A stretch of 39,346 nt of DNA. Source: an uncultured Pelagibacteraceae bacterium. Its GTDB lineage: Bacteria > Pseudomonadota > Alphaproteobacteria > Pelagibacterales > AG-422-B15. Made by a program: the position numbers and the translations under genes. The DNA lies in contig CACMLX010000011.1 in NCBI GenBank assembly GCA_902614655.1, forward strand, positions 1 to 39,346, in the 5' to 3' direction. Under the pieces are notes generated by a model, which searched no databases, was not told where the DNA came from, and worked only from the letters and a program-made list of their open reading frames with translations. Positions 21,839-30,932 of the stretch are shown here, piece after piece (the stretch's first letter is position 1; each line of letters opens with the position of its first letter).

Positions 21839-22588
21839 TTAGCTTAAATCTTTGACTAACTCGTAACTTTTTGCATACCAATCACTTTCAGGAAAATTGA
21901 ACCCTAAAGTAGATGCATATCTTTTTGCTTCTTCATTTAAACCCAGAGAGAAATAAATTTCAACAAGTCTATGTAATGCTTCTTCTGTATACACAGAGGT
22001 ATTATATTCCTCTAAAATTTTATTGTATCTGTTTATTGCTGATATCCATTGCTGTTTAAATTGATAATATCTTGCGATTTCAATTTCTTTTGCTGCAAGT
22101 CTATCATTAATGATATCAATTTTTGCATAAGCATCGTCAACAAACTCAGAATCAGGATATTTCTTTATAACTTCATAAAATGACTGTTTAGATTTAAAAG
22201 TCATACTTTGGTCTCTTTCTACATCTTTAATTTGTTCAAAATAGTTTAGAGCCCGAAGGTAATAGGCATAAGAGATCTTTTTACTACTAGGATATAGAGC
22301 AATAAATCTTTCTAGAGCATCTAAGCTCTCATCATGAAATTGAGATTTATAATAACAAAACGCTGTCATTAATTGTGCCTGATTAGACCACTTAGAGTAT
22401 GGATATTGTCTTTCAATATCTTCAAATAGTATTGCTGCATCCACAAAATCTCTTTTTTTAACTAATTCCATAGCATTCGAGTAAAGTATTTGAAGTTTTT
22501 CACCTTCTGTTTCAGGTGTGACTAACTTTGAGTCTGAACAAGCGGCAAGAGTGAAAGTAAGTAAAATTAGGAAAATAGAAACTTTCAT
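21839..22588 (-). CDS. bamD: Outer membrane assembly lipoprotein BamD
   Basis: Essential lipoprotein of the BAM complex, which inserts beta-barrel proteins into the outer membrane. I chose the ATG at 22588 because it gives a clean lipoprotein signal (MKVSIFLILLTFTLAAC, lipobox LAAC, Cys17); two further in-frame ATGs at 22597 and 22603 would add up to five residues, and no ribosome-binding site decides between them. The mature part is built of TPR-like helical repeats (DAAILFEDIERQYPYSKW, ESLDALERFIALYPSSKK, SFYEVIKKYPDSEFVDDA, AINRYNKILEEY), as in BamD (ComL/YfiO). Length of about 250 fits. It lies 43 bp after lpxC. Confidence 0.95.
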   Translation of the reverse strand: MKVSIFLILLTFTLAACSDSKLVTPETEGEKLQILYSNAMELVKKRDFVDAAILFEDIERQYPYSKWSNQAQLMTAFCYYKSQFHDESLDALERFIALYPSSKKISYAYYLRALNYFEQIKDVERDQSMTFKSKQSFYEVIKKYPDSEFVDDAYAKIDIINDRLAAKEIEIARYYQFKQQWISAINRYNKILEEYNTSVYTEEALHRLVEIYFSLGLNEEAKRYASTLGFNFPESDWYAKSYELVKDLS

Positions 22589-22646
22589 ATTTATCATAAT
22601 CATAATTTTAATGATTATTTAAGAAGAATAAAGATGAATTTCTAAA

Positions 22647-23573
22647 TTATAATGATAGAGCTATAGACTTTGTATAATAAGTCTTTTGGTATTTTTTATC
22701 ATTTAAGTTTTCTTGTTTTATAAGCCGCCAATTTGATTGATCTGACATAATTGAATTCATAATTTCATGTGTTAATCTGTGTCCGCCTTTATAAATTTCG
22801 AAAGCTCCTTTCACTGAATATCCTAAGAGATAAATATCACCAATGAAATCAAGTATTTTATGTTTAACAAATTCATTTTCCTGACGAAGTTTATCTTTAT
22901 TTACAATTCCTTGCTTATCAAGGACAATTGCATTATCTAAAGAACCTCCTGCAATGAGACCTCTTTTTCTGAGCGAATCTACCTCATCTTTAAAGCCAAA
23001 AGTTCTACAGTTAGAAATAAGATTTTTAAACTGGTTTGAATCCTTAAACTCATAATTAAATCTTTGTTCTTTTATAAGATTGTGATCATAAGAAATTGTA
23101 TAATCAACTTCGAAATTATCAGATGGGGAAACCTTCACAAAAGAGTCATTCATACTAAATACAATTGGTCTTGATATACTTAGAAATTTTTTTTCTACAT
23201 TTAAACTTTTAAGACCAATTGATTGAATTTGACTTACGTATTCAACAGAGCTTCCATCAAGAATTGGCAATTCATCACAATCTACTTCAATAATAGCGTT
23301 ATCAACTCCCATACCATGTAAAGCTGACATCAAATGTTCAATTGTTGAAACTGATATTCCGTATTTATTAGTAATTTTTGTGCATAGATTTGAGGTGCTA
23401 ACGTTATTAAACTTTGCCTCAATTAGTGTCTCTTCATTAGAGTTTTTAATATCAACTCTTCTAAACACAATTCCAGTATTAGCTGTAGCTGGATGAACGG
23501 ATAAGTTCGATATTATACCACTGTGTAAAGTTATACCTGAAATATTGAAAGACTTGTTTACGGTTTTTTGCAT
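22647..23573 (-). CDS. lpxC: UDP-3-O-acyl-N-acetylglucosamine deacetylase
   Basis: Zinc enzyme for the committed step of lipid A synthesis, removing the N-acetyl group of UDP-3-O-acyl-GlcNAc. The 308 residues match the family. Zinc ligands are His80 (STIEHLMSAL), His238 and Asp242 (KHKILDFIGD); the catalytic pair is Glu79 and His265 (GGHRLTHE). LDGSSVEYV (106-113 region) and FGFKDEVDSLR are further LpxC blocks. It follows ftsA, although in most alphaproteobacteria ftsZ would separate the two. A terminator-like hairpin stands between them, so lpxC may start a new transcript, but no clear promoter is visible in the 64-bp gap. Confidence 0.97.
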   Translation of the reverse strand: MQKTVNKSFNISGITLHSGIISNLSVHPATANTGIVFRRVDIKNSNEETLIEAKFNNVSTSNLCTKITNKYGISVSTIEHLMSALHGMGVDNAIIEVDCDELPILDGSSVEYVSQIQSIGLKSLNVEKKFLSISRPIVFSMNDSFVKVSPSDNFEVDYTISYDHNLIKEQRFNYEFKDSNQFKNLISNCRTFGFKDEVDSLRKRGLIAGGSLDNAIVLDKQGIVNKDKLRQENEFVKHKILDFIGDIYLLGYSVKGAFEIYKGGHRLTHEIMNSIMSDQSNWRLIKQENLNDKKYQKTYYTKSIALSL

Positions 23574-23604
23574 TTAACATCTTATAAATTGTTTAAAAGC
23601 ATGG

Positions 23605-23631
23605 GAAAAAACAAAGATTATTTCTTTTTGT
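23605..23631 (-). terminator. Candidate rho-independent terminator after ftsA
   Basis: On the minus strand ACAAA(AA)GA, loop AATAA, TCTTTGT gives a 7-bp AT-rich stem with two bulged A, followed by a run of T (complement of 23605-23610). It begins seven bases after the ftsA stop, at the end of the dcw run. The stem is weak by GC content, so efficiency is uncertain. Confidence 0.45.
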
Positions 23632-23637
23632 TACTAC

Positions 23638-24825
23638 TCAAAGGTTTCTAAAAAAACTATAAATTATTGATAATATTGATTTTTTTTCTAAATCAGAAAC
23701 GTCCTTTTCTCCCTCCATGCTATGATTTGCTGCATAAGTCAAAAGACCAAATGCAGAAGCAAGAGATGGATTATCTAAATAAGTTTTAGATCCATTAATT
23801 TTTTTAGTTGAACCTAGACGAAAATTACTACCACTCATTTGATTTTTAATAAACTTTTGGACAGTTAAAGATTTTGCTCCATATCCAGTAAGCACAATAT
23901 TATTAGATACAATAGAGCTAAATTTTGATTTAAGAATTACATTTTTAATTATATTTGAAAGCTCTTCTGCTCTGGATGAGTATATATCATAATATTTTTC
24001 TAATTTTTTTTCATATATCCTCTGAGTATTCATTGTATCAATTTGCTTTCTTAGGAGTTCAGCCTTCTCAAGTGAAATAGATTTAACTTGTGAAATATCA
24101 TTGGAAAAATTGTAAGTTCCAACTTTAACTGTATCATAGCCAATAAGTTGATTGTCAAATGTATAGGAAATAATTGTCTTATTTTTTTGAATATCTATGC
24201 TTACTGCTCCATTATCAGCTTCATCATCTGATAATACTGCAAGGCTGCTAGCATAGTGACTCGATACTATCTGTTTAAGACTTATATCTTGATTATTTAA
24301 CAAATCTAATATTTTATCTAAATAGTCTTTTGAAGTTGATATCACATGCCATTTGGTCTGAAGAGTATCAGCTTTCAAACCAATTGGATCTGATAAGCTT
24401 TTTTTATTATCTACTTTAAAACTTATTGGAAAAGAATGTAGCGGCTCTTCTGTTTCAGTATATAAACATTTAAATTTTGCAGCTTTAAAAAAGGATTTAA
24501 TATCATTCTCTGTTATAATGTTACCTGATATTTTAGTTTCGTATTCAATATAATCTGATTTCATGTTTTCAGATATACTGACATAGACGTTGCTAATTTT
24601 TATTCCAGCATCAACTTCTGCTTTCGAAATAGCAATATCAAGATGATTCTTAATTTCATCCATTTCCAACGAAAAGGGCTTTAAACAATTAACGCTCAGC
24701 TTAGAAGTCCCTATTCCAATAAGTTGAAGAATTTTTCCTTTGTCTAATATTTGTAATTCTTGAGCAATTAGGCAAATCACCTTGTCAGCCCTTATATCAA
24801 TTGCACTAATTATTTTTTGGCCCAT
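23638..24825 (-). CDS. ftsA: Cell division protein FtsA
   Basis: Actin-like ATPase that anchors FtsZ filaments to the inner membrane. The 395 residues start with the actin-fold phosphate-1 region (IISAIDIRADKVICLIAQ, residues 5-22); the SHS2/1C region follows at about 85-160, then GAVSIDIQKNKTIISY (phosphate 2) and SNNIVLTGYGAKSLTVQKFI (adenosine site). The C-terminal end SILSIIYSFFRNL is an amphipathic membrane-targeting helix as in other FtsA. The sequence is divergent but complete. The start overlaps the ftsQ stop by one base. Its usual partner ftsZ does not follow it. Confidence 0.92.
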   Translation of the reverse strand: MGQKIISAIDIRADKVICLIAQELQILDKGKILQLIGIGTSKLSVNCLKPFSLEMDEIKNHLDIAISKAEVDAGIKISNVYVSISENMKSDYIEYETKISGNIITENDIKSFFKAAKFKCLYTETEEPLHSFPISFKVDNKKSLSDPIGLKADTLQTKWHVISTSKDYLDKILDLLNNQDISLKQIVSSHYASSLAVLSDDEADNGAVSIDIQKNKTIISYTFDNQLIGYDTVKVGTYNFSNDISQVKSISLEKAELLRKQIDTMNTQRIYEKKLEKYYDIYSSRAEELSNIIKNVILKSKFSSIVSNNIVLTGYGAKSLTVQKFIKNQMSGSNFRLGSTKKINGSKTYLDNPSLASAFGLLTYAANHSMEGEKDVSDLEKKSILSIIYSFFRNL

Positions 24826-25559
24826 TAAATTTCATCGATACCATATTTTATTTCTCCATCTAAAACTTTGATGGCAGCTCTTCCTTGAATTCTCAAATCT
24901 ATCTCAATGATGTTGCTTTGCATTACTTCTTGATCCTTAAATAACTGTTTTAAATTTTTTAATGAGTGTTGAATGTTTTCATCTGGTAATTTTACTAGCA
25001 ACTTATTATTTAATTTTAGATTCCACCTTCTTTTTTCTATAAATTCAAGTTCATCCAGGTTTTGAATTAAATTTGGAAACACAATGCTTATATCCCTAAT
25101 TAATTGTTCGAGTAATTCTGGCGAATTTTCACCCTTTACAAATAAAAGCTCATTTTCGTAATTATCTAAGTTTATTTCAGTAATGATTGTTCCATCGATA
25201 TCTATAAGAAAAGATTTTCCTTCTTGAAGGTATATGGCATACGGATCGTTCTCAATTACATTAATTATCAAAGTTGATGGTAGAATTTTTCTTATTGATG
25301 CCCGCTTTACCCATTCACTTGACTCAACGATTTCCTTGATAGAATTAAAATTTAATCCAATAAGATTGTCTGTAAAATCAGTTACATTATTTTCAATCTC
25401 TGATTTATTTGATTTTTTTACACCTTCAATTATTACATGCTTAATTTGAAATGAATTATTTAGTAAACTTGGAAACTTTAAAAATAAAAATAAAGCTATA
25501 AAAGAAACAAAAATTAAAAAAAAGAAAACAATATTTATAATTTTAATTTTGCGTTGCAT
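24825..25559 (-). CDS. ftsQ: Cell division protein FtsQ
   Basis: Bitopic division protein that links early and late divisome parts with FtsB and FtsL. One membrane segment at about residues 9-28 (NIVFFFLIFVSFIALFLFLK) follows a short cytoplasmic tail; the periplasmic part has a POTRA domain (FQIKHVIIEGVKKSNKSEIE, then EWVKRASIRKILPSTLIINV) and a beta domain (SFLIDIDGTIITEI, RRWNLKLNNKLLVKLP, IIEIDLRIQGRAAIK). The 244 residues are a little short for FtsQ but complete. The start lies inside the end of ddl (17-bp overlap). Confidence 0.93.
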   Translation of the reverse strand: MQRKIKIINIVFFFLIFVSFIALFLFLKFPSLLNNSFQIKHVIIEGVKKSNKSEIENNVTDFTDNLIGLNFNSIKEIVESSEWVKRASIRKILPSTLIINVIENDPYAIYLQEGKSFLIDIDGTIITEINLDNYENELLFVKGENSPELLEQLIRDISIVFPNLIQNLDELEFIEKRRWNLKLNNKLLVKLPDENIQHSLKNLKQLFKDQEVMQSNIIEIDLRIQGRAAIKVLDGEIKYGIDEI

Positions 25560-26451
25560 CTAATAGAATCCAATTAATAAGTTTGTCAAAGTTGATACCT
25601 TTAAAATTTGCAATTTCAGGAACCAATGAAGTTGGCGTCATGCCTGGTTGAGTGTTCAGTTCTAATATATAGAATTGCTTTGTCACTGTATCTAATATAA
25701 ATTCAGTTCGGCTAATTCCCTTACAACCTAATAATTTATGAGCATCTAAGCCTAAGCCTTCAACTTTTTCAATAAGGTTGCTCTCTAATCTTGGAGGAAT
25801 TATATGTTTTGTTTTACCTGCATCAAAGTATTTTGATTCGTAATCATAAAATTCGTTTTTTGGCTCGATTTCTATGGAACCAGTTCTATTTGTTCCTATG
25901 ACAGCCACATTAATCTCAGGGCCTTCAATAAATTGCTGTATCAATAATTCATTTCGAAATTTATTCTCCAGCAGATATTTATTTAATTCTTCGTGGTTTC
26001 TAATAATACTAACACCAACACTAGATCCTTCATTTCTTGGTTTTAAGACATATGGAAAATCAAATATATTCTGATCTTTCACTGCCTCTATCTTCATCAA
26101 TTTCGTTAAAGGATGATTGAACCCGTTTTTAATAAATAGTTCAGCAGACTTATATTTATCCATTGCCAATTTGGATGTCTCAATTCCAGAATGAGTGTAA
26201 GGCACTCCATATTTTTCAAGTATTTCTTGAACACTCCCATCTTCTCCCCATGTTCCATGTAATCCATTGAATACTATGTCAGGTTTATGCAGTTCAAGAT
26301 CAGCTAACAGATTTTCATTTGCATCAATTTCAACAATATTATAGCCCATATTTTTTAGTGATTTGCTTATCTCTTTTGAGGTGATGATACTTATTTCTCT
26401 TTCTGCAGAAATGCCTCCATACAAAAGCATAATTTTTTTGTCTTTATTCAT
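25543..26451 (-). CDS. ddl: D-alanine-D-alanine ligase
   Basis: Joins two D-alanines with ATP for the peptidoglycan stem peptide. The 302 residues match the DdlB type. The N-terminal lobe has LYGGISAEREISIITS (9-24); GLHGTWGEDGSVQEILE follows; the ATP-grasp core carries KPRNEGSSVGVSI, and Mg ligands lie in ILELNTQPGMTPTSLVP near the end. The position between murB and ftsQ is the standard one for ddlB in the dcw cluster. It overlaps both neighbours (murB by four bases, ftsQ by 17). Confidence 0.96.
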   Translation of the reverse strand: MNKDKKIMLLYGGISAEREISIITSKEISKSLKNMGYNIVEIDANENLLADLELHKPDIVFNGLHGTWGEDGSVQEILEKYGVPYTHSGIETSKLAMDKYKSAELFIKNGFNHPLTKLMKIEAVKDQNIFDFPYVLKPRNEGSSVGVSIIRNHEELNKYLLENKFRNELLIQQFIEGPEINVAVIGTNRTGSIEIEPKNEFYDYESKYFDAGKTKHIIPPRLESNLIEKVEGLGLDAHKLLGCKGISRTEFILDTVTKQFYILELNTQPGMTPTSLVPEIANFKGINFDKLINWILLDATQN

Positions 26452-27371
26452 CTTTCACCTAATATCTTTATTTCCCAGTTTAAGCTTATTCCCAATTTTT
26501 TCTTTACATCAGACCTAACATATTCTCCGAAGTCTTCGATAAGATTTGCTGATTTAGTTTGATTATTAACTATGAAGTTTGAATGCTTAGAAGAGAAACT
26601 TATTCCTTGAAGCTCAAAATTTTTAAGACCAGCTTCTTCAATTATTTCCCATGCTTTCTTTTCAGTCTGATCTTTTGGATTTTTAAATGTACTTCCTGCT
26701 GTTTTAATTTGCTGAGGTTGGGCCTTTTTTCTTTGATCATCAACTTCTTTCATTTTTAGGGCAATTGAATCACTGCTTGCATATTTTTTTTGGATATATA
26801 CATCACAGATAATTATATCTTGGGGTATATTAATTTTTCTATAAGAAAATAATTCCTTCGAATTAGATATTTCTTTGACTTGTCCACTATAATCAACACA
26901 TTTTGCTTTAATAAAAATATCTTTTGTTTCAGAATTATAACAACCTGCGTTCATACGAACTGCACCACCAAGTGTTCCCGGAATTCCAAAATAAAACTCC
27001 ATACCACCTATTTCATTTTTCTGACAATAATTAGATAAGACTTTATCGTAGGTTGCAGCCCCAACTTCAATACACTCTTTATGTAATGTAATTTGGCTAA
27101 ATTCTTTTCCTAATTTTATTACAAGACCAAATATTCCACCATCTCTTATAATGATATTTGATCCAGCTCCAATCACCGTTACTGGTAATTTATCTCTGTT
27201 GATTTCTAAAACTTTTGCCAATTCTTCAAAATTTGAGGGCATATAAAATATCTCAGCGTTGCCTGCTACCCCAAACCAGGTATATTTTGATAAATTATAA
27301 TTTATTTGAATTTTACCAATAACATTGTTTTTTTTACAATTTTCTAAAAATTCCCTTTGATTTTCATTCAT
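26448..27371 (-). CDS. murB: UDP-N-acetylenolpyruvoylglucosamine reductase
   Basis: FAD enzyme that reduces UDP-GlcNAc-enolpyruvate to UDP-MurNAc with NADPH. The 307 residues are the type II (Bacillus-like) form usual in alphaproteobacteria. Seen: NLSKYTWFGVAGNAE, the FAD motif VIGAGSNIIIRDGG (65-78 region), EFYFGIPGTLGGAVRMNAGC, and KTAGSTFKNP with the catalytic Ser; KHSNFIVN near 265. It overlaps murC by eight bases and ddl by four, so the three are coupled. Confidence 0.96.
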   Translation of the reverse strand: MNENQREFLENCKKNNVIGKIQINYNLSKYTWFGVAGNAEIFYMPSNFEELAKVLEINRDKLPVTVIGAGSNIIIRDGGIFGLVIKLGKEFSQITLHKECIEVGAATYDKVLSNYCQKNEIGGMEFYFGIPGTLGGAVRMNAGCYNSETKDIFIKAKCVDYSGQVKEISNSKELFSYRKINIPQDIIICDVYIQKKYASSDSIALKMKEVDDQRKKAQPQQIKTAGSTFKNPKDQTEKKAWEIIEEAGLKNFELQGISFSSKHSNFIVNNQTKSANLIEDFGEYVRSDVKKKLGISLNWEIKILGER

Positions 27372-28755
27372 AAATTTTCTTTAACTCTTTAGCAAAATTT
27401 TGAGCCCAATCCGTAACTGTCCCAGCCCCTAAAAATAAAAAGACTATTTTTGCTTTATTCTTCTTTGTTAATTCAAATAATTGATCATTTTTAACAAAAT
27501 ATTCAGCTTTGACTTTCGAATTTTTTGCAATGTTAATAATAAATTTATTTAAATCGAAATTTATTGGCTTTTTCTCGCCCGCTCCATAAACGTCCGAGAC
27601 AAAGACACATTCACTATTTTTAAAACACATCGTAAATTTGCTTTTTAAATCTAAAACCCTTGAGTATCTATGAGGCTGAAAAATAGTTATTATTCTATTT
27701 TTTTTGTCTGCATCAACCAATCCTTTTAATACATTATTTATTTCAGTTGGATGATGGGCATAATCATCAACAACTCTTATGTTCTTATTACTCCATAACT
27801 CAGTAAGTCTTCTTTGGACACCCTTAAAAGAATTTAGAGACTTCTTAATTATTTCTGGTTTTACATTTAATTGAAGACCAACTGCTATAGCAGCTAATGC
27901 ATTATTTACATTATACGCTCCATGAAGTGGTAACTTAATATTTTTAATAGTTTGGTTTTGCTCTTTTACAAAAACATCAAATATTGTTTCATTGGCTTTA
28001 TGTCTTAATTTAATGCACTTGATATCACTTTCTCTGTGGAATCCAGTTCTAATAATTTTTGTCGTGCTTATATTTGCAGCTAACTTACGTAGCTCGTTAT
28101 CATCAATACATATAACTGCAAAACCATAAAAAGGAACTTGCATTATAAACCTTTTAAAATATTTTTTTAGATTTTGAAAATTTGAATAGTAATCAAGATG
28201 TTCTTTATCAATATTTGTTACCACAGAAATAGAGGCTGGAAGTTTCACAAAAGTTCCGTCAGACTCATCAGCTTCAACTACTAACCAATCACCTGATCCT
28301 AATTTTGTATTAGTACCAAACTGATTAATTATTCCGCCATTGATTACAGTGGGTTTCATACTTGCCCCATTTAAAACTGCTGAAATTAAAGATGTCGTAG
28401 TAGTTTTCCCATGAGACCCAGATATAGCTATAGTTTTTTTTAGTTTTACAATTTGAGATAGTATTTTAGCTCTTGAAATTGAAGGAATTTTAATTTTTTT
28501 GGAATGTTCAAGCTCAATATTGTTTTTACTTATTGCAGATGAATAAACAACTAAACTTACATTTTTCAAATTTGACTTTTTATGTGAACTGAAAGTTTTT
28601 ATTTTCTTTTTATTTAATCGAATAATGTTTGCGTTGATTTTTATGTCACTTCCTTGGACTTGATATCCCATTTCTGATAAAATTTCTGCAATTCCACTCA
28701 TTCCAATTCCACCAACTCCTACAATATGAATCAATTTATTTTTATTTAATTTCAT
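27364..28755 (-). CDS. murC: UDP-N-acetylmuramate-L-alanine ligase
   Basis: Adds the first residue, L-Ala, to UDP-MurNAc. The N-terminal Rossmann-like domain has VGVGGIGMSGIAEIL (12-26), typical for MurC; the central ATPase domain has the P-loop GSHGKTTT (113-120) and VEADESDGTF; the C-terminal domain has VVDDYAHHPTEI and FQPHRYSR. The 463 residues fit. It overlaps murG by four bases (ATGA) and murB by eight. Confidence 0.97.
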   Translation of the reverse strand: MKLNKNKLIHIVGVGGIGMSGIAEILSEMGYQVQGSDIKINANIIRLNKKKIKTFSSHKKSNLKNVSLVVYSSAISKNNIELEHSKKIKIPSISRAKILSQIVKLKKTIAISGSHGKTTTTSLISAVLNGASMKPTVINGGIINQFGTNTKLGSGDWLVVEADESDGTFVKLPASISVVTNIDKEHLDYYSNFQNLKKYFKRFIMQVPFYGFAVICIDDNELRKLAANISTTKIIRTGFHRESDIKCIKLRHKANETIFDVFVKEQNQTIKNIKLPLHGAYNVNNALAAIAVGLQLNVKPEIIKKSLNSFKGVQRRLTELWSNKNIRVVDDYAHHPTEINNVLKGLVDADKKNRIITIFQPHRYSRVLDLKSKFTMCFKNSECVFVSDVYGAGEKKPINFDLNKFIINIAKNSKVKAEYFVKNDQLFELTKKNKAKIVFLFLGAGTVTDWAQNFAKELKKIYE

Positions 28756-29810
28756 TGGCTTGCTTCTATATGCTTAAAAATTCTTTCAACAGGATTGTTT
28801 ATATACTCTTTTTTTAAAGTTTCTTTAATAGACTCTCTTCTTTGCGGGTTGTTGATTATTTTATTGATCAGGCTTGATAATATGTGAGTATTCATTTCTT
28901 TTTCCTCAATTATTTCGGCACAATTAAGGCTTTTAAGAACTGACGCGTTATAATATTGATGGTTGTCGGCTGCATATGGATAAGGAATCAAAATTGAGGG
29001 AATTCCATAGCAAATTATTTCATTTATAGTCGATGAACCAGCGCGCGATATAATTAAATTTGTATTCTCTAAAATTTCTGTGATATTGCTGAAGTATACT
29101 TTTACATAGCACTCAATACTATTTTCTCTATATAGTTGCATTACTAAATTTACATCTTCTTTCCTACATTGATGGTAAACAATAAATTCTTTCTTACATT
29201 CATTCTTAGATTTTATGATCGAATGAGCAATATTATCTGAAAGGTTTTTTGCACCTTGGCTACCACCAAGAATACATATTGTAAGTTGATCTTTTTTATT
29301 AGTTTTTATATTTTCTAAATTTTTACTGCCCCTAGTTGGCAAACCAACTCTGAATGAATTTTTGTTATGGATTAGCTCTTCACCATGTGTTTCGTTGAAA
29401 GTTGTAAAAATATTACCTACATATCTAAATAATAATCTATTCGCTTTTCCAATAAATGCATTGCCCTCATGAAGAAAAATTTTTTTTCTCATTATTAAAC
29501 TAGCGAATAGAACAGGTATTGTGAAAAATCCGCCAAAACCTAAAGTGTAATCTGGTTTGATTTTAACATTATATAACATTGATTGAATAAATAAGAATGG
29601 AGCATTTAAAATATTTGCTAGTCTTGATTGAGAAGAAACAAGATTTCTAATTATGATTACATTATTCGAGTCTATATTATCAAAATATTTCTTGCCTCTG
29701 CGGTCGGTTAATATAAAGCATTCAAAGTTTTTAGGTGCTTTTGAATAAACTACATTTATTGGTATACAGTGACCGCCAGTTCCTCCACCTACTAAAAAAA
29801 GTTTTTTCAT
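28752..29810 (-). CDS. murG: UDP-GlcNAc:lipid I N-acetylglucosaminyltransferase
   Basis: Membrane-associated GT-B glycosyltransferase that makes lipid II from lipid I. The 352 residues match. The glycine-rich lipid-phosphate loop GGGTGGH is at 8-14; TLGFGGFFTIPVL, LHEGNAFIGKAN (acceptor site), and CILGGSQGAKNLSD follow; the UDP-GlcNAc site is in LIISRAGSSTINEI and PYPYAADNHQYYNA. It lies nine bases after ftsW. N-terminal Ile-Pro after GGHC replaces the more common FPA, a small variation. Confidence 0.96.
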   Translation of the reverse strand: MKKLFLVGGGTGGHCIPINVVYSKAPKNFECFILTDRRGKKYFDNIDSNNVIIIRNLVSSQSRLANILNAPFLFIQSMLYNVKIKPDYTLGFGGFFTIPVLFASLIMRKKIFLHEGNAFIGKANRLLFRYVGNIFTTFNETHGEELIHNKNSFRVGLPTRGSKNLENIKTNKKDQLTICILGGSQGAKNLSDNIAHSIIKSKNECKKEFIVYHQCRKEDVNLVMQLYRENSIECYVKVYFSNITEILENTNLIISRAGSSTINEIICYGIPSILIPYPYAADNHQYYNASVLKSLNCAEIIEEKEMNTHILSSLINKIINNPQRRESIKETLKKEYINNPVERIFKHIEASQ

Positions 29811-29819
29811 AACGTTAGT

Positions 29820-30932
29820 CTATTTACGAATATGTCTATTTTTTGAGAATAATAAAATTAATCCCGCTGCAATAGACATGCCAAGGACCGATGAACCTCC
29901 ATAGCTGATAAATGGTAAGGTAATTCCAGTTGTTGGTATCAACCTTATATTTACCCCTATGTGAATTAAGGCCTGTAAGCATACGTATAAAATAAGGGTA
30001 AATAAACAGATTTGATTAAAGTGATCATTGTTTCCATAAATTTTTTTGAAGCCTTGATATGATATTATAAAGAAGATTAATAATATAAGTGTACAACCTA
30101 TGAGACCATACTCTTCTGCAACCACAGAAAAAATATAATCTGAATTAGCTTCAGGAATTTTATTTTTTAAAAGACCATTACCGGGCCCCACACCAATAAT
30201 ACCTCCTTGTTTAATTGCTTGAAGAGAGATTTCAGTTTGACTTACGTCATATTCATTTGGAAATAAAAAAGAATTTATTCTATTTTGAACATTAAAATTG
30301 AGCAAATATATCATCACGAAACTTAGGAGTCCAAAAGCCACAATTACAGCGAGTATAATAATACTGAAACCACTCATAAGCACTGAACCGAAATATATAG
30401 CTGATAATAAAAAAAATTGACTAATGTCAGGCTGCAAAACAAGAATGCTTGCAACTGAAATATAGATTAAAGCACTTAGTGAGTGAGATGATATTTTTGT
30501 ACCTTGGTATTGATTATTTAATATCATAGCCAGTACAACACAAAATACTGGCTTTACTAACTCTATTGGCATTAGAGATAGAGAACCCAAACTTATCCAT
30601 CTTTTTGAGCCTTTGATTTCATCCCCAAATAATAAAGTAAGAACTAGTAAAGCAAAAAATACTGTAAATAATATCACACTAAATAATTTAATGTATTTTG
30701 TCTCAATCAGTGAAATAGAAATAAATACTAAAAAACCTATTGCTAAATACAAAGCCTGTATATTAAAAAATGCAAATAGATTGTTATTTAGATACCTGCT
30801 TGTACCAGGGTTTATAGTTAAACTTATTAATAGACCAAAAATTATTAATACTGTTATACAAAAAAAAATTGGTTTATTTATTTCAGTAATCCAGTTTGTA
30901 ATTATTGACTGTTCATAGGTTCTTTTATTCAT
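29820..30932 (-). CDS. ftsW: Septal peptidoglycan polymerase FtsW
   Basis: SEDS-family membrane glycosyltransferase that polymerises lipid II at the septum with FtsI. About ten hydrophobic segments are spread over 370 residues. The typical loop is KQGGIIGVGPGNGLLKNKIP followed by EANSDYIFSVVAEEYGLIGC, and the last conserved block is ITLPFISYGGSSVLG. Position between murD and murG in the dcw cluster favours FtsW over RodA. The start overlaps the murD stop by one base. Confidence 0.95.
   Translation of the reverse strand: MNKRTYEQSIITNWITEINKPIFFCITVLIIFGLLISLTINPGTSRYLNNNLFAFFNIQALYLAIGFLVFISISLIETKYIKLFSVILFTVFFALLVLTLLFGDEIKGSKRWISLGSLSLMPIELVKPVFCVVLAMILNNQYQGTKISSHSLSALIYISVASILVLQPDISQFFLLSAIYFGSVLMSGFSIIILAVIVAFGLLSFVMIYLLNFNVQNRINSFLFPNEYDVSQTEISLQAIKQGGIIGVGPGNGLLKNKIPEANSDYIFSVVAEEYGLIGCTLILLIFFIISYQGFKKIYGNNDHFNQICLFTLILYVCLQALIHIGVNIRLIPTTGITLPFISYGGSSVLGMSIAAGLILLFSKNRHIRK

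Noticed and set aside
23574..23637. Remnant of a decayed ftsZ between ftsA and lpxC
   Set aside because: The 64 bp are AT-rich with a hairpin and encode nothing like FtsZ; the gene's C-terminus is found at 39178-39346 instead.
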